A DNA stretch of 64,000 nt from Pararhodobacter zhoushanensis (GTDB taxonomy: Bacteria; Pseudomonadota; Alphaproteobacteria; Rhodobacterales; Rhodobacteraceae), in the NCBI RefSeq assembly GCF_003990445.1, contig NZ_REEZ01000004.1:186001-250000 (forward strand). The letters are read 5' to 3'. Shown here piece by piece: positions 9,774 through 17,330 of the stretch. A model generated the notes under the pieces. It saw only the letters and a list, made by a program, of their open reading frames with translations. It did not search any database and was not told the origin of the DNA. A program made the translations under genes and the position numbers. Within the stretch, counting starts at the first letter, position 1, and every line of letters starts with the position of its first letter.

Positions 9774-10520
9774 GTGGAGTTTTCCTTTCCGCCGCACCGG
9801 ATCGTGGTGAACATGCCCGACGCGGGCACCTTGTTGTCCGAGGTGCGCCACCGACTGCAAACGGGCGAGGGGTTCGCGCTGGCGACGATCAATCTGGATC
9901 ACCTGGTCAAGCTGACGCGCGATCCGGCGTTCCGGTCGGTCTATGCCGCGCAGGATCTGGTCTGCGCCGATGGCAACCCGATCGTCTGGCTGTCAAAGCT
10001 GGCGCGCAAGCCGGTGTCGCTGGTTCCCGGCTCGGACATGATCCTGCCGCTGGCCCAGCAGGCGGCGCGCGCCGGGGTGCCGGTGGCGTTGATGGGCTCG
10101 ACTGATGAAAGTCTGGCGGCGGCCTCGGCCGCGCTGAAAGAGCGGGTATCGGGGTTGCAGATCTCGGCGGTGATTGCGCCGCCGATGGGGTTTGATCCGA
10201 CCGGCGAGGCGGCGCGCGCGATCCTGCACCAGATCGACGCGTCTGGTGCGAAGCTGGTCTTCGTGGCGCTGGGCGCGCCCAAACAAGAGACCTTTGCCGC
10301 CTTTGGCCGCCAGATCACGCCGGGGCTCGGCTTTGCCAGCATCGGCGCGGGGCTGGATTTTCTGTCCGGACGCCAGAACCGCGCGCCCGACTGGGTCAAG
10401 GCCATCGCGATGGAGTGGCTGTGGCGGATGCTGTCCAATCCGCGCCGTCTGGCGAAGCGTTATCTTGATTGCGCGCTCATCCTGCCGGGACAGGCGGTCA
10501 ACGCTTTCCGGCAGCGTTAG
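9774..10520 (+). CDS. WecG/TagA/CpsF family glycosyltransferase (GT26)
   Basis: A 248-residue cytoplasmic or membrane-associated glycosyltransferase of the family that adds the second sugar (often ManNAc or ManNAcA) to an undecaprenyl-linked primer. Family signs are NLDH (40-43), CADGNP (64-69) and GAPKQE (167-172). I take the GTG at 9774 as start because AAGGGGG precedes it by a few bases and no ATG fits. It is divergent from the polymerase-like gene and ends 3 nt before the convergent GT2. Family is clear; donor and acceptor are not. Confidence 0.9.
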   Translation: MEFSFPPHRIVVNMPDAGTLLSEVRHRLQTGEGFALATINLDHLVKLTRDPAFRSVYAAQDLVCADGNPIVWLSKLARKPVSLVPGSDMILPLAQQAARAGVPVALMGSTDESLAAASAALKERVSGLQISAVIAPPMGFDPTGEAARAILHQIDASGAKLVFVALGAPKQETFAAFGRQITPGLGFASIGAGLDFLSGRQNRAPDWVKAIAMEWLWRMLSNPRRLAKRYLDCALILPGQAVNAFRQR

Positions 10521-10523
10521 GGT

Positions 10524-11489
10524 CTATTTGTACTCGATCAGCCGGGTTTCGGTCTTGGCCACCTTGCGCGCATAAAAGCGCAGCGCGCCGACCGCCTCGG
10601 GGAATTTGCCCAGCGTGTTGAAGAACGCCGCCGACCAGCCCAGCCGTGCTTTCAGCCGCAGCACCTGCAACGGATAGGCCAGCAGCACCAGCAGCGCAGC
10701 GGGATGCAGCAGAGCGCCGAGCAGCGCAACCAGCGGAATGCCCAGACCCCAGATCCAGATGCGCCTGACCTCGGCCTGCCAATGCGGTGCTTGCGGGGTC
10801 GAGAACCGCGCGGCGCCTTCGGCAAAGGCATGGCCCGCGCGCTCGACCCGTTTCCACCATTGCCCAAAGCGGGTGATCGCGGCGTCGTGCCAGGTCATTT
10901 CGGCGTCGATGCGCCAGATCGTCCAGCCGCGCGCGCGCAGGCGCAGGCACAGTTCGGGTTCCTCGCCTGCGATCAGATCTTCTCGGTATCCGTTCACGGC
11001 ACTGACCGCCTGATGACGCATCAACGCGTCGCCGCCGCAGGCGCGGGCCTCACCCACGGGCGTGTCCCATTCGGCGTCGATCAGGGCGTTGTAGACACTG
11101 GCGTCGGGGTGGATTTCGCGCCGTCGCCCGCAAACGACAGCGGCGCGCAGGTTTTCCGACAGGAACCGGACCGCGCGGTCCATCCAGCCGTCGCGCAGGA
11201 TGCAATCGCCGTCGATGAACTGCACATAATCGGGCGCGTCGGCTTTCAGCGCCTTCAGCCCGGCATTGCGGGCGCGCGCGGCGGTGAAGGGCAGGCTCAT
11301 GTCCAGCGCGACGATGATCGCGCCCTCGGCCTGTGCGGCCTGAACGCTGCCGTCGGTCGAGCCGGAATCGACATAGATAACGCGCCGCACCTGCCCGTGC
11401 AGTGATTGCAGGCAGGCTATCAGGCGCTCGCCCTCATTGCGCCCGATGACAACGGCATCGACACTCGGCTTGGGTTTGACCCGTGGCAT
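10524..11489 (-). CDS. Glycosyltransferase family 2 with C-terminal membrane segments
   Basis: A 321-residue GT-A enzyme. The N-terminal catalytic domain shows VDSGSTDGS (40-48), the DXD-type FIDGDC (91-96), an acceptor-side AGEEPELCLRLRARGW block and a WHDAAI stretch. Two hydrophobic segments near residues 245-285 probably dock it at the inner membrane. It converges on the WecG-like gene with only 3 nt between stop codons. Most likely it extends the lipid-linked repeat unit; the sugar is unknown. Confidence 0.87.
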   Translation of the reverse strand: MPRVKPKPSVDAVVIGRNEGERLIACLQSLHGQVRRVIYVDSGSTDGSVQAAQAEGAIIVALDMSLPFTAARARNAGLKALKADAPDYVQFIDGDCILRDGWMDRAVRFLSENLRAAVVCGRRREIHPDASVYNALIDAEWDTPVGEARACGGDALMRHQAVSAVNGYREDLIAGEEPELCLRLRARGWTIWRIDAEMTWHDAAITRFGQWWKRVERAGHAFAEGAARFSTPQAPHWQAEVRRIWIWGLGIPLVALLGALLHPAALLVLLAYPLQVLRLKARLGWSAAFFNTLGKFPEAVGALRFYARKVAKTETRLIEYK

Positions 11490-11553
11490 ACGCGTTACTC
11501 CATCCCCTCATGGATTAGGGGAGCACCCTGCCCGCTGTCCAGCACGCACGATT

Positions 11554-11595
11554 GTTGCACGCAACCACTGTGCAAGGCGCGCGCAATGTGTTGCA
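11554..11595. promoter_or_regulatory. Cluster of TTGCA/TGCAA half-sites upstream of the thiolase operon
   Basis: The 136-bp gap between two divergent genes holds GTTGC-AC-GCAAC (11554-11565), TTGCAC-9 nt-GTGCAA (11555-11575) and GCAA-TGTG-TTGC (11583-11594). Repeated half-sites this close to the thiolase start look like an operator array. The cognate regulator is not identified. Confidence 0.35.
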
Positions 11596-11625
11596 TTCCT
11601 GCCTAGGCAGAGGAGGAGAACACCC

Positions 11626-12795
11626 ATGACGCGTGCACAAATCGTCGGCTGGAGCCACAGTCCGTTCGGCAAGGCCGAAGCCCCCGACACCGAATCCCTG
11701 ATCGCGGGCATCCTTGCGCCTGCTTTGGAACATGCGGGCATCGGGGCCGAGGATGTGGATGGCATCTTCGTCGGTGTGTTCAACGCCGGGTTCTCACGCC
11801 AGGATTTTCAGGCCGCGCTGGTCGCGCTGGCCGATGAGCGCCTGCGCTACACCCCCGCGATCCGCTATGAGAACGCCTGTTCGACGGGCTCTGCGGCTTT
11901 GTATGGTGCGATGGATTTCATCGAAAGCGGGCGCGGCAGGATCGCGTTGGTGGTCGGTGCGGAAAAAATGACCGCGACGCCGACGGCGCAGGTGGGCGAC
12001 ATTCTGCTGGGCGCGTCCTATGTCAAGGAAGAAGCCGAGGTTCAGGGCGGTTTCGCCGGTCTCTTCGGCCAGATCGCGCAGAGCTATTTCCAGCGCTATG
12101 GCGACCAGTCCGACGCTTTGGCGATGATCGCGGCCAAGAACCACGCCAACGGCGTTCACAACCCCTATGCCCATATGCGCAAGGATTTCGGCTTCGATTT
12201 CTGCAACACGCCCAGCGACAAGAACCCCCATGTTGCGGGTCCGCTGCGGCGCACCGATTGCTCGCTGGTCTCGGACGGGGCGGCGATTCTGGTGCTGGCG
12301 GATGAGGAAACCGCCAAGACCCTGAACCGCGCGATCGCCTTTCGGTCGCGCGTGCAGGCCAATGACTTCCTGCCCATGTCACGCCGCGATGTGCTGGAAT
12401 TTGCCGGGGCGCGCCGGGCATGGTCGCAGGCGCTGGATCAGGCGGGGCTGGGGTTGGAGGATCTCTCGCTTGTCGAAACCCACGACTGCTTCACCGTGGC
12501 TGAGATGCTGGAATACGAGGCGATGGGTCTGGCCGAGCGTGGTCAGGGGCACCGCGTGATCCGTGAAGGGATCACCACCAAGGACGGAAAGCTGCCGGTG
12601 AATGCCTCGGGCGGGCTGAAGTCCAAGGGGCACCCGATTGGTGCCACCGGCGTGTCGATGCATGTCATGGCCGCGATGCAGCTGGCGGGTGAGGCCGGCG
12701 ATATGGCCGTCAAGGACGCGCGCATCGCCGGGGTGTTCAACATGGGCGGGGTGGCGGTGGCCAATTACTGTTCGATCCTCGAGCGCGTGAAATGA
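11626..12795 (+). CDS. Thiolase-family protein (SCP-x-like acetyl-CoA acetyltransferase)
   Basis: A 389-residue thiolase-fold enzyme. The nucleophile is Cys85 in ENACSTGSA; ETHDCFTVAEM and GHPIGATG near the C-terminus supply the second active-site elements. The usual C-terminal CxG cysteine motif is absent (the region reads GGVAVANYCSILER), which is typical of the SCP-2/lipid-transfer thiolase branch rather than of biosynthetic PhaA enzymes. The ATG at 11626 follows a strong AGGAGGAG site; in-frame codons further upstream have no such site. Its stop overlaps the acyl-CoA synthetase start as ATGA. It likely cleaves a beta-ketoacyl-CoA in a catabolic route with its two partners. Confidence 0.88.
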   Translation: MTRAQIVGWSHSPFGKAEAPDTESLIAGILAPALEHAGIGAEDVDGIFVGVFNAGFSRQDFQAALVALADERLRYTPAIRYENACSTGSAALYGAMDFIESGRGRIALVVGAEKMTATPTAQVGDILLGASYVKEEAEVQGGFAGLFGQIAQSYFQRYGDQSDALAMIAAKNHANGVHNPYAHMRKDFGFDFCNTPSDKNPHVAGPLRRTDCSLVSDGAAILVLADEETAKTLNRAIAFRSRVQANDFLPMSRRDVLEFAGARRAWSQALDQAGLGLEDLSLVETHDCFTVAEMLEYEAMGLAERGQGHRVIREGITTKDGKLPVNASGGLKSKGHPIGATGVSMHVMAAMQLAGEAGDMAVKDARIAGVFNMGGVAVANYCSILERVK

Positions 12796-14390
12796 GGACG
12801 GATCTGTCCGCCGGGATCACCCCGGTGTCGACCCGGGTGATGAACCTGTCGCATCTGCTGACCGACATCGCCCGCCGCCACCCCGATGCGCCGGGGTTCA
12901 TCTGGGGCGATCGGGTCTGGAGCTGGTCGCAGATGGAGGCGCGTGCGGCAGCCTTTGCCGAGGCGCTGATCGAGCGGTTCGGCGTGCAAAAGGGCGACCG
13001 GATTCTGGTGCAGTCGGCCAATAACAACCAGATGTTCGAAGCGATGTTCGGCTGCTGGCGCGCGGGCTGCGTCTGGGTGCCCGCCAACTTCCGCCAAACG
13101 CCCGAGGATGTGGCCTTTCTGGCGCAATCCTCGCAGGCGCGGGGGTTGCTGGTGGGGGCAGAATTTGCTGATCACGCCAGCGCCTGCGCGCTGGTGCTCG
13201 ATTTCACCATCTCGATTGGCGCGAGCGAGTTCGCCGAAGATTACGAGGCTCTGATCGCCCCCTATCTGGGCCGCTCCCGACCCGTCGTGGGCGTGCAGCG
13301 CGATGATCCGTGCTGGTTCTTCTTCACCTCGGGCACCACCGGGCGGCCCAAGGCGGCGGTGTTGACGCATGGCCAGATGGGCTTTGTGATCACCAACCAC
13401 CTGTGCGACCTGATGCCGGGCACTGGCGCGGATTGGGGCACGCAGGATGCCTCGCTGGTCGTCGCGCCGCTCAGCCATGGCGCGGGGATTCACCAGCTGG
13501 CACAGGTGGCGCATGGGGTGCCGTCGATCCTGCCAGCGGGGGCAAAGCTGGACCCGGCCGAGGTCTGGGCGCTGGTCGAAAAGCACCGCGTCACCAACAT
13601 GTTCACCGTGCCGACCATCGTGAAACTGCTGGTTGAGCATCCGGCGGTCGATGCGCATGACCATTCCAGCCTGCGCTACGTGATCTACGCCGGTGCGCCG
13701 ATGTACCGCGCCGATCAGATCACCGCGCTGGAGAAGCTCGGCCCCGTGCTGGTGCAATATTTCGGGCTGGGTGAGGTGACGGGCAACATCACCGTACTGC
13801 CCCCGGTGCATCATTCCAGCGGCGAGATGAAGCTGGGCACCTGCGGCTTTGCGCGCACGGGGATGCAGGTGCAGGTCCAGCGCGATGACGGCAGCGAATG
13901 CGCGCCCCTGGAAACCGGCGAGATTTGCGCGACCGGGCCTGCGGTCTTTGCGGGTTATTTCAACAACCCCGAGGCCAACGCCAAAAGCTTTCGCGACGGT
14001 TGGTTCCTGACCGGCGATCTGGGTCACATGGACGAAGAGGGGTTCGTCTATCTGACCGGGCGTGCGTCGGACATGTATATCTCGGGCGGGTCGAACATCT
14101 ATCCGCGCGAGATCGAGGAGAAGATCCTGCTGCATCCCGCGATCAACGAGGTTGCGGTGCTGGGCGTGCCGGACCGCAAATGGGGCGAGGTCGGCATGGC
14201 GGTTTGCGTCTCTAACACTGCGGTTTCCGGGGCGGAGCTGCTGGCATGGCTGGGCGACAAAATGGCGCGCTACAAGCTGCCGCAGCATGTGGTGTTCTGG
14301 GACGAGATGCCGAAATCGGCTTACGGCAAGATCACCAAGAAGATGATCCGCGAGGAACTGACCGCGCGCGGACAGGTGCCGCCGGAATGA
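12792..14390 (+). CDS. AMP-dependent acyl-CoA synthetase
   Basis: A 532-residue class I adenylate-forming enzyme that activates a carboxylic acid to its CoA thioester. It has the P-loop-like TSGTTGRPK (179-187), the GDLGHMDEEG hinge region, GRASDMYISGG and a C-terminal catalytic Lys in KSAYGKITKK. The A5 motif reads FGLGE instead of the common YGxTE, which may reflect substrate specificity. ATGA overlap with the thiolase and another ATGA overlap with the following PCC protein show a three-gene translationally coupled operon. An internal ATG at 12840 (MNLSHLL) is an alternative start. Confidence 0.9.
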   Translation: MRTDLSAGITPVSTRVMNLSHLLTDIARRHPDAPGFIWGDRVWSWSQMEARAAAFAEALIERFGVQKGDRILVQSANNNQMFEAMFGCWRAGCVWVPANFRQTPEDVAFLAQSSQARGLLVGAEFADHASACALVLDFTISIGASEFAEDYEALIAPYLGRSRPVVGVQRDDPCWFFFTSGTTGRPKAAVLTHGQMGFVITNHLCDLMPGTGADWGTQDASLVVAPLSHGAGIHQLAQVAHGVPSILPAGAKLDPAEVWALVEKHRVTNMFTVPTIVKLLVEHPAVDAHDHSSLRYVIYAGAPMYRADQITALEKLGPVLVQYFGLGEVTGNITVLPPVHHSSGEMKLGTCGFARTGMQVQVQRDDGSECAPLETGEICATGPAVFAGYFNNPEANAKSFRDGWFLTGDLGHMDEEGFVYLTGRASDMYISGGSNIYPREIEEKILLHPAINEVAVLGVPDRKWGEVGMAVCVSNTAVSGAELLAWLGDKMARYKLPQHVVFWDEMPKSAYGKITKKMIREELTARGQVPPE

Positions 14391-15208
14391 TCGAAACGCT
14401 GCGCCATCCCGGCCCGGTTTCCGCCCGACGCTGGGCGATTGCCCGCTGCACCGCCGAGCCGGTGGAGGTGGTCCTTCCCGTCGCCGAGACCTTCGCGAAG
14501 TCCGCTGCGCTGGCGCTGGCGGGGTATGACGGCGGGTGGCTTGTGGTTGAGAATGAGACCCTAACAACGCTGGATTTCGTGATTCCGGGCGAAGACCCCA
14601 CCGGCGCGCATGCCGCGTGGTACGCCGGGCCGTACCAGATGGGCGCGGGGCGGATTGACCATCTGGGAATGCACGTAGGCCGCAAGGATGGCGGCGCGTG
14701 GATCCACGGCCATGGCGTGTTTGATGCGCCGGGGTGGGACGGGCCGCGCATGGGGCATATCCTGCCGTTCGAGAGCCGCCTCGCCCATCCGATCCGCGCG
14801 CGCGGATGGGGGATCAGGGGCGCGCGATTGCAGGTTTGCGCAGAGTTAGAGACGAATTTCCCGCTGTTCCAGCCGGTCGATCTGGGCGGCGGCTCCAATG
14901 CGGCGCTGATCACCCTGCGGCCCAATCAGGACATGAACGCAGCGCTGGCGCTGGCGGCGGCAGAGGTGGGGATCACCGATGGGCAGGTGCTGGGGTTGGG
15001 GTCGATCGTGCGGCCAAAGCTGCAGGGTCAGCCCCGGATAAACAGTCACGCGACAGAGCTGTTGCTGACCCAGGGCGCGTTGCAGAACGGCGTCGCGCGG
15101 ATCGAAACCGAGATCGTCACGCTGGACGCCAGCATCCACAAGGGCTGGCTGGAGCCGGGCGAAAATGGCGTCTGTATTACCGCCGAGTTGCTGGTGATCG
15201 CGGGCTGA
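14387..15208 (+). CDS. PCC/DUF296-domain protein, apparently two domains
   Basis: A 273-residue protein starting at ATG 14387, which overlaps the stop of the synthetase. It seems to contain two PCC-like (plants and prokaryotes conserved, DUF296) units: an N-terminal one ending in HLGMHVGRKDGGAWIHGHG and a C-terminal one with INSHATELLL and a glycine-rich closing strand around LEPGENGVC. The PCC fold forms trimers; in bacteria its role is unknown. Tight coupling to a thiolase and an acyl-CoA ligase suggests an enzymatic or ligand-binding role in that CoA pathway rather than DNA binding; this is inference. Confidence 0.75.
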   Translation: MIETLRHPGPVSARRWAIARCTAEPVEVVLPVAETFAKSAALALAGYDGGWLVVENETLTTLDFVIPGEDPTGAHAAWYAGPYQMGAGRIDHLGMHVGRKDGGAWIHGHGVFDAPGWDGPRMGHILPFESRLAHPIRARGWGIRGARLQVCAELETNFPLFQPVDLGGGSNAALITLRPNQDMNAALALAAAEVGITDGQVLGLGSIVRPKLQGQPRINSHATELLLTQGALQNGVARIETEIVTLDASIHKGWLEPGENGVCITAELLVIAG

Positions 15209-15217
15209 AACAGGCTC

Positions 15218-15877
15218 TCAGCTTGCTGGAATCGCCTCTCGCAGCGCGGCAACCAGATCGTGAAACCGGTCACCCTGCACGATGATATGCGCGTGGGTCG
15301 CCGCTGCCGCACCCTCGGCATCGCCGTGGCTGACCGCATCCAGAATAGCCTGATGCTCGCCCAGCGACCCGGCAATCCGGTTCCGGCTGCGCAGTTGCAA
15401 CCGGCGGTAGGGCTGCAGCATGCGGTGCAGGCGCAGCGCTTCGGCTTCAAGATAGCTGTTGTGTGTCGCGCGGTAGAGGCAGTGGTGAAACACGGTGTTG
15501 CTGGCGTAATACGCTTCGGCATCGCCGGTGCCCGCAGCGGCGACGCAGGTGGCCTGCGCGGCGGTGAAGGCGGCGAGTTCGGCCTCGGTGATGCGGCGCG
15601 CGGCCAGGCGGGCGCAACTGGCCTCGACCTCGGCCATGACTTCGAACCGTTCGGCGAGTTCGGCGAAGCTCCATTGCGTAACATAGGTGCCGCGTTTGGG
15701 TAGCACCTGCACCAGCCCTGACGCCTCAAGCAGTTGCAGGACATCGCGGATCGGCGTGCGCGAGCAGGCGAATTGCTGCGCCAGCGCATCCGGGTCCAGC
15801 CGCGCGCCCGGCAGATACTCGCCGTTCAGGATCGCGTTTTCCAGCGTCTGGCGGATGCGATGGGTGTTGGTGCTCAC
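15218..15877 (-). CDS. GntR-family (FadR/FCD) regulator, MatR-like
   Basis: A 219-residue repressor-type regulator. Residues 1-70 form the winged helix-turn-helix (ACSRTPIRDVLQLLEASGLV, then the wing PKRGTY), and residues 75-205 form an all-helical FCD ligand-binding domain with the family His residues (NTVFHH, GEHQAI, HAHI). It is divergent from malonyl-CoA decarboxylase and malonyl-CoA synthetase across a 105-bp gap with an AT-rich dyad, the same layout as matR-matAB of rhizobia, so malonate or malonyl-CoA is the probable effector. It converges on the PCC gene with 9 nt between them. Confidence 0.85.
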   Translation of the reverse strand: MSTNTHRIRQTLENAILNGEYLPGARLDPDALAQQFACSRTPIRDVLQLLEASGLVQVLPKRGTYVTQWSFAELAERFEVMAEVEASCARLAARRITEAELAAFTAAQATCVAAAGTGDAEAYYASNTVFHHCLYRATHNSYLEAEALRLHRMLQPYRRLQLRSRNRIAGSLGEHQAILDAVSHGDAEGAAAATHAHIIVQGDRFHDLVAALREAIPAS

Positions 15878-15933
15878 GGTCTTTGCCTTTTTCGCAGCAT
15901 AACAGCGGGGCAGTTGGTATCAAACATTGGACA

Positions 15934-15947
15934 TGATATATATAACA
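15934..15947. promoter_or_regulatory. Candidate operator of the MatR-like regulator
   Basis: TGATATATATAACA is a 14-bp dyad of the form TG-W-TATATATA-W-CA, broken only by one mismatched pair. It lies 35-49 nt upstream of the malonyl-CoA decarboxylase start and about 57 nt upstream of the divergent regulator start, so one bound dimer could control both. The local AT-richness contrasts with the surrounding GC-rich DNA. Confidence 0.45.
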
Positions 15948-15982
15948 GAATACAGATTTGCGTATAAGAATCGGAGTCAGCG

Positions 15983-17323
15983 ATGATCAAGGTCTTTGGG
16001 CAGGAGCGTCCGGCGTTTCTGGGCGATCTGTTGGACGCCGTCACCGAACGCGGCCGCGCGTTGTTGGGACTGCGCGAGGCTGGCCCGGTTCGCGCGCCGG
16101 ATCTGGCGCAGCTGGGCGAGGTGCTGGTATCGCGGCGCGGTGAAGCTTCGGGCGTTGCCCTGGCGCAGTCCTTCATCGGGGCCTATGCGGCAGCGCCCAT
16201 GGCTGAACGGCTGGCCTTTCTGCACCTGCTGGCGGCACAGTTCGGGCCGGATGCCAGCGCCGTCGACACCGCCATCGCCGCGCTGAACACTGGTGAGCCG
16301 GGGGCAATCGAAGCCCTGCACGCGGCGTCCGAACCCCGGCGGCAAGAGCTGTTTCGCCGCCTGAACGTTGCCCCCGGCGGCACGCAGGCGTTGCTGCGGA
16401 TGCGCGAGGATCTGCTGGGCGTGCTGCGCGATCAGCCTGAACTGCGCCCGGTGAACGCCGATTTCACCCATCTCTTCGGCTCGTGGTTCAACCGGGGCTT
16501 TCTGTCGCTGCGCCAGATCGACTGGACGACCCCGGCCAATATTCTGGAGAAAATCATCCAGTATGAGGCCGTGCACGAGATCCAGAACTGGGACGATCTG
16601 CGCAACCGGCTGCAACCGCAGGACCGGCGCTGCTATGCGTTCTTTCACCCGCAATTGCCGGATGAGCCGCTGATCTTCGTTGAAGTTGCGCTGACCGCAG
16701 ACAGTCCGCGCGCCGTGGCACCCTTGCTGGACCTGACGCGCCAGCCGATTGCGGCGCAGACGGCGACGACGGCAGTGTTCTACTCGATCTCGAACACGCA
16801 GCGCGGGCTGGCCGGTGTGTCGTTCGGCAATTTCCTGATCAAGCAGGTGGTTGAACTGCTCAAGGCCGAGCTGCCGCAGGTGAAGACATTCGTCACCCTG
16901 TCGCCTGTGCCGGGTTTTGCCGCGTGGCTCGCCGGGCAGCGTGATGATCCGTCGATCCTGACGCCCGCGCAATGGCAAGAACTGGACACGCCGGACTGGC
17001 ACCGCGACCCTGAGCGCTCGGCGGCGCTGGCCCCGGCGATGACCCGCGCGGCGGCGCAGTATTTTCTGGCCGCGCGCGATGCCCGGCGTCGTCCGGTCGA
17101 TGCCGTGGCGCGTTTCCATCTGGGCAATGGCGCGCGGCTGGAGCGTTTGAACCTGCTGGGCGATCTGTCGGCCAATGGCATGCGCCAATCACACGGGCTG
17201 ATGGTCAATTACCGCTATGCGCTCGACGCCATCGAGCGCAACCATGAGGCCTTTGCCGAATCCGGCACGATTGCCGCCTCGGACGAGGTAAAGCGGGCGG
17301 CACCGTCGCCTGTGCCTTCCTGA
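15983..17323 (+). CDS. matA: Malonyl-CoA decarboxylase
   Basis: A 446-residue enzyme converting malonyl-CoA to acetyl-CoA and CO2. The helical N-terminal oligomerisation domain covers about 1-155; the catalytic GNAT-like domain has FYSISNTQRGLAGVSFGN (266-283) followed by FLIKQVVE, LSPVPGF (306-312) and FHLGNGA (His379), the family's Ser/His region. Length and motifs match the whole family. It is followed after 7 nt by the malonyl-CoA synthetase, so the pair can turn free malonate into acetyl-CoA. Expression is probably controlled by the divergent GntR regulator through the dyad in the shared gap. Confidence 0.95.
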   Translation: MIKVFGQERPAFLGDLLDAVTERGRALLGLREAGPVRAPDLAQLGEVLVSRRGEASGVALAQSFIGAYAAAPMAERLAFLHLLAAQFGPDASAVDTAIAALNTGEPGAIEALHAASEPRRQELFRRLNVAPGGTQALLRMREDLLGVLRDQPELRPVNADFTHLFGSWFNRGFLSLRQIDWTTPANILEKIIQYEAVHEIQNWDDLRNRLQPQDRRCYAFFHPQLPDEPLIFVEVALTADSPRAVAPLLDLTRQPIAAQTATTAVFYSISNTQRGLAGVSFGNFLIKQVVELLKAELPQVKTFVTLSPVPGFAAWLAGQRDDPSILTPAQWQELDTPDWHRDPERSAALAPAMTRAAAQYFLAARDARRRPVDAVARFHLGNGARLERLNLLGDLSANGMRQSHGLMVNYRYALDAIERNHEAFAESGTIAASDEVKRAAPSPVPS

Positions 17324-17330
17324 AACCTGT

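Noticed and set aside
12765-14567. Minus-strand open frame of 600 codons across the acyl-CoA synthetase
   Set aside because: Antisense to the adenylate-forming motifs, and the synthetase has coupled starts at both ends.
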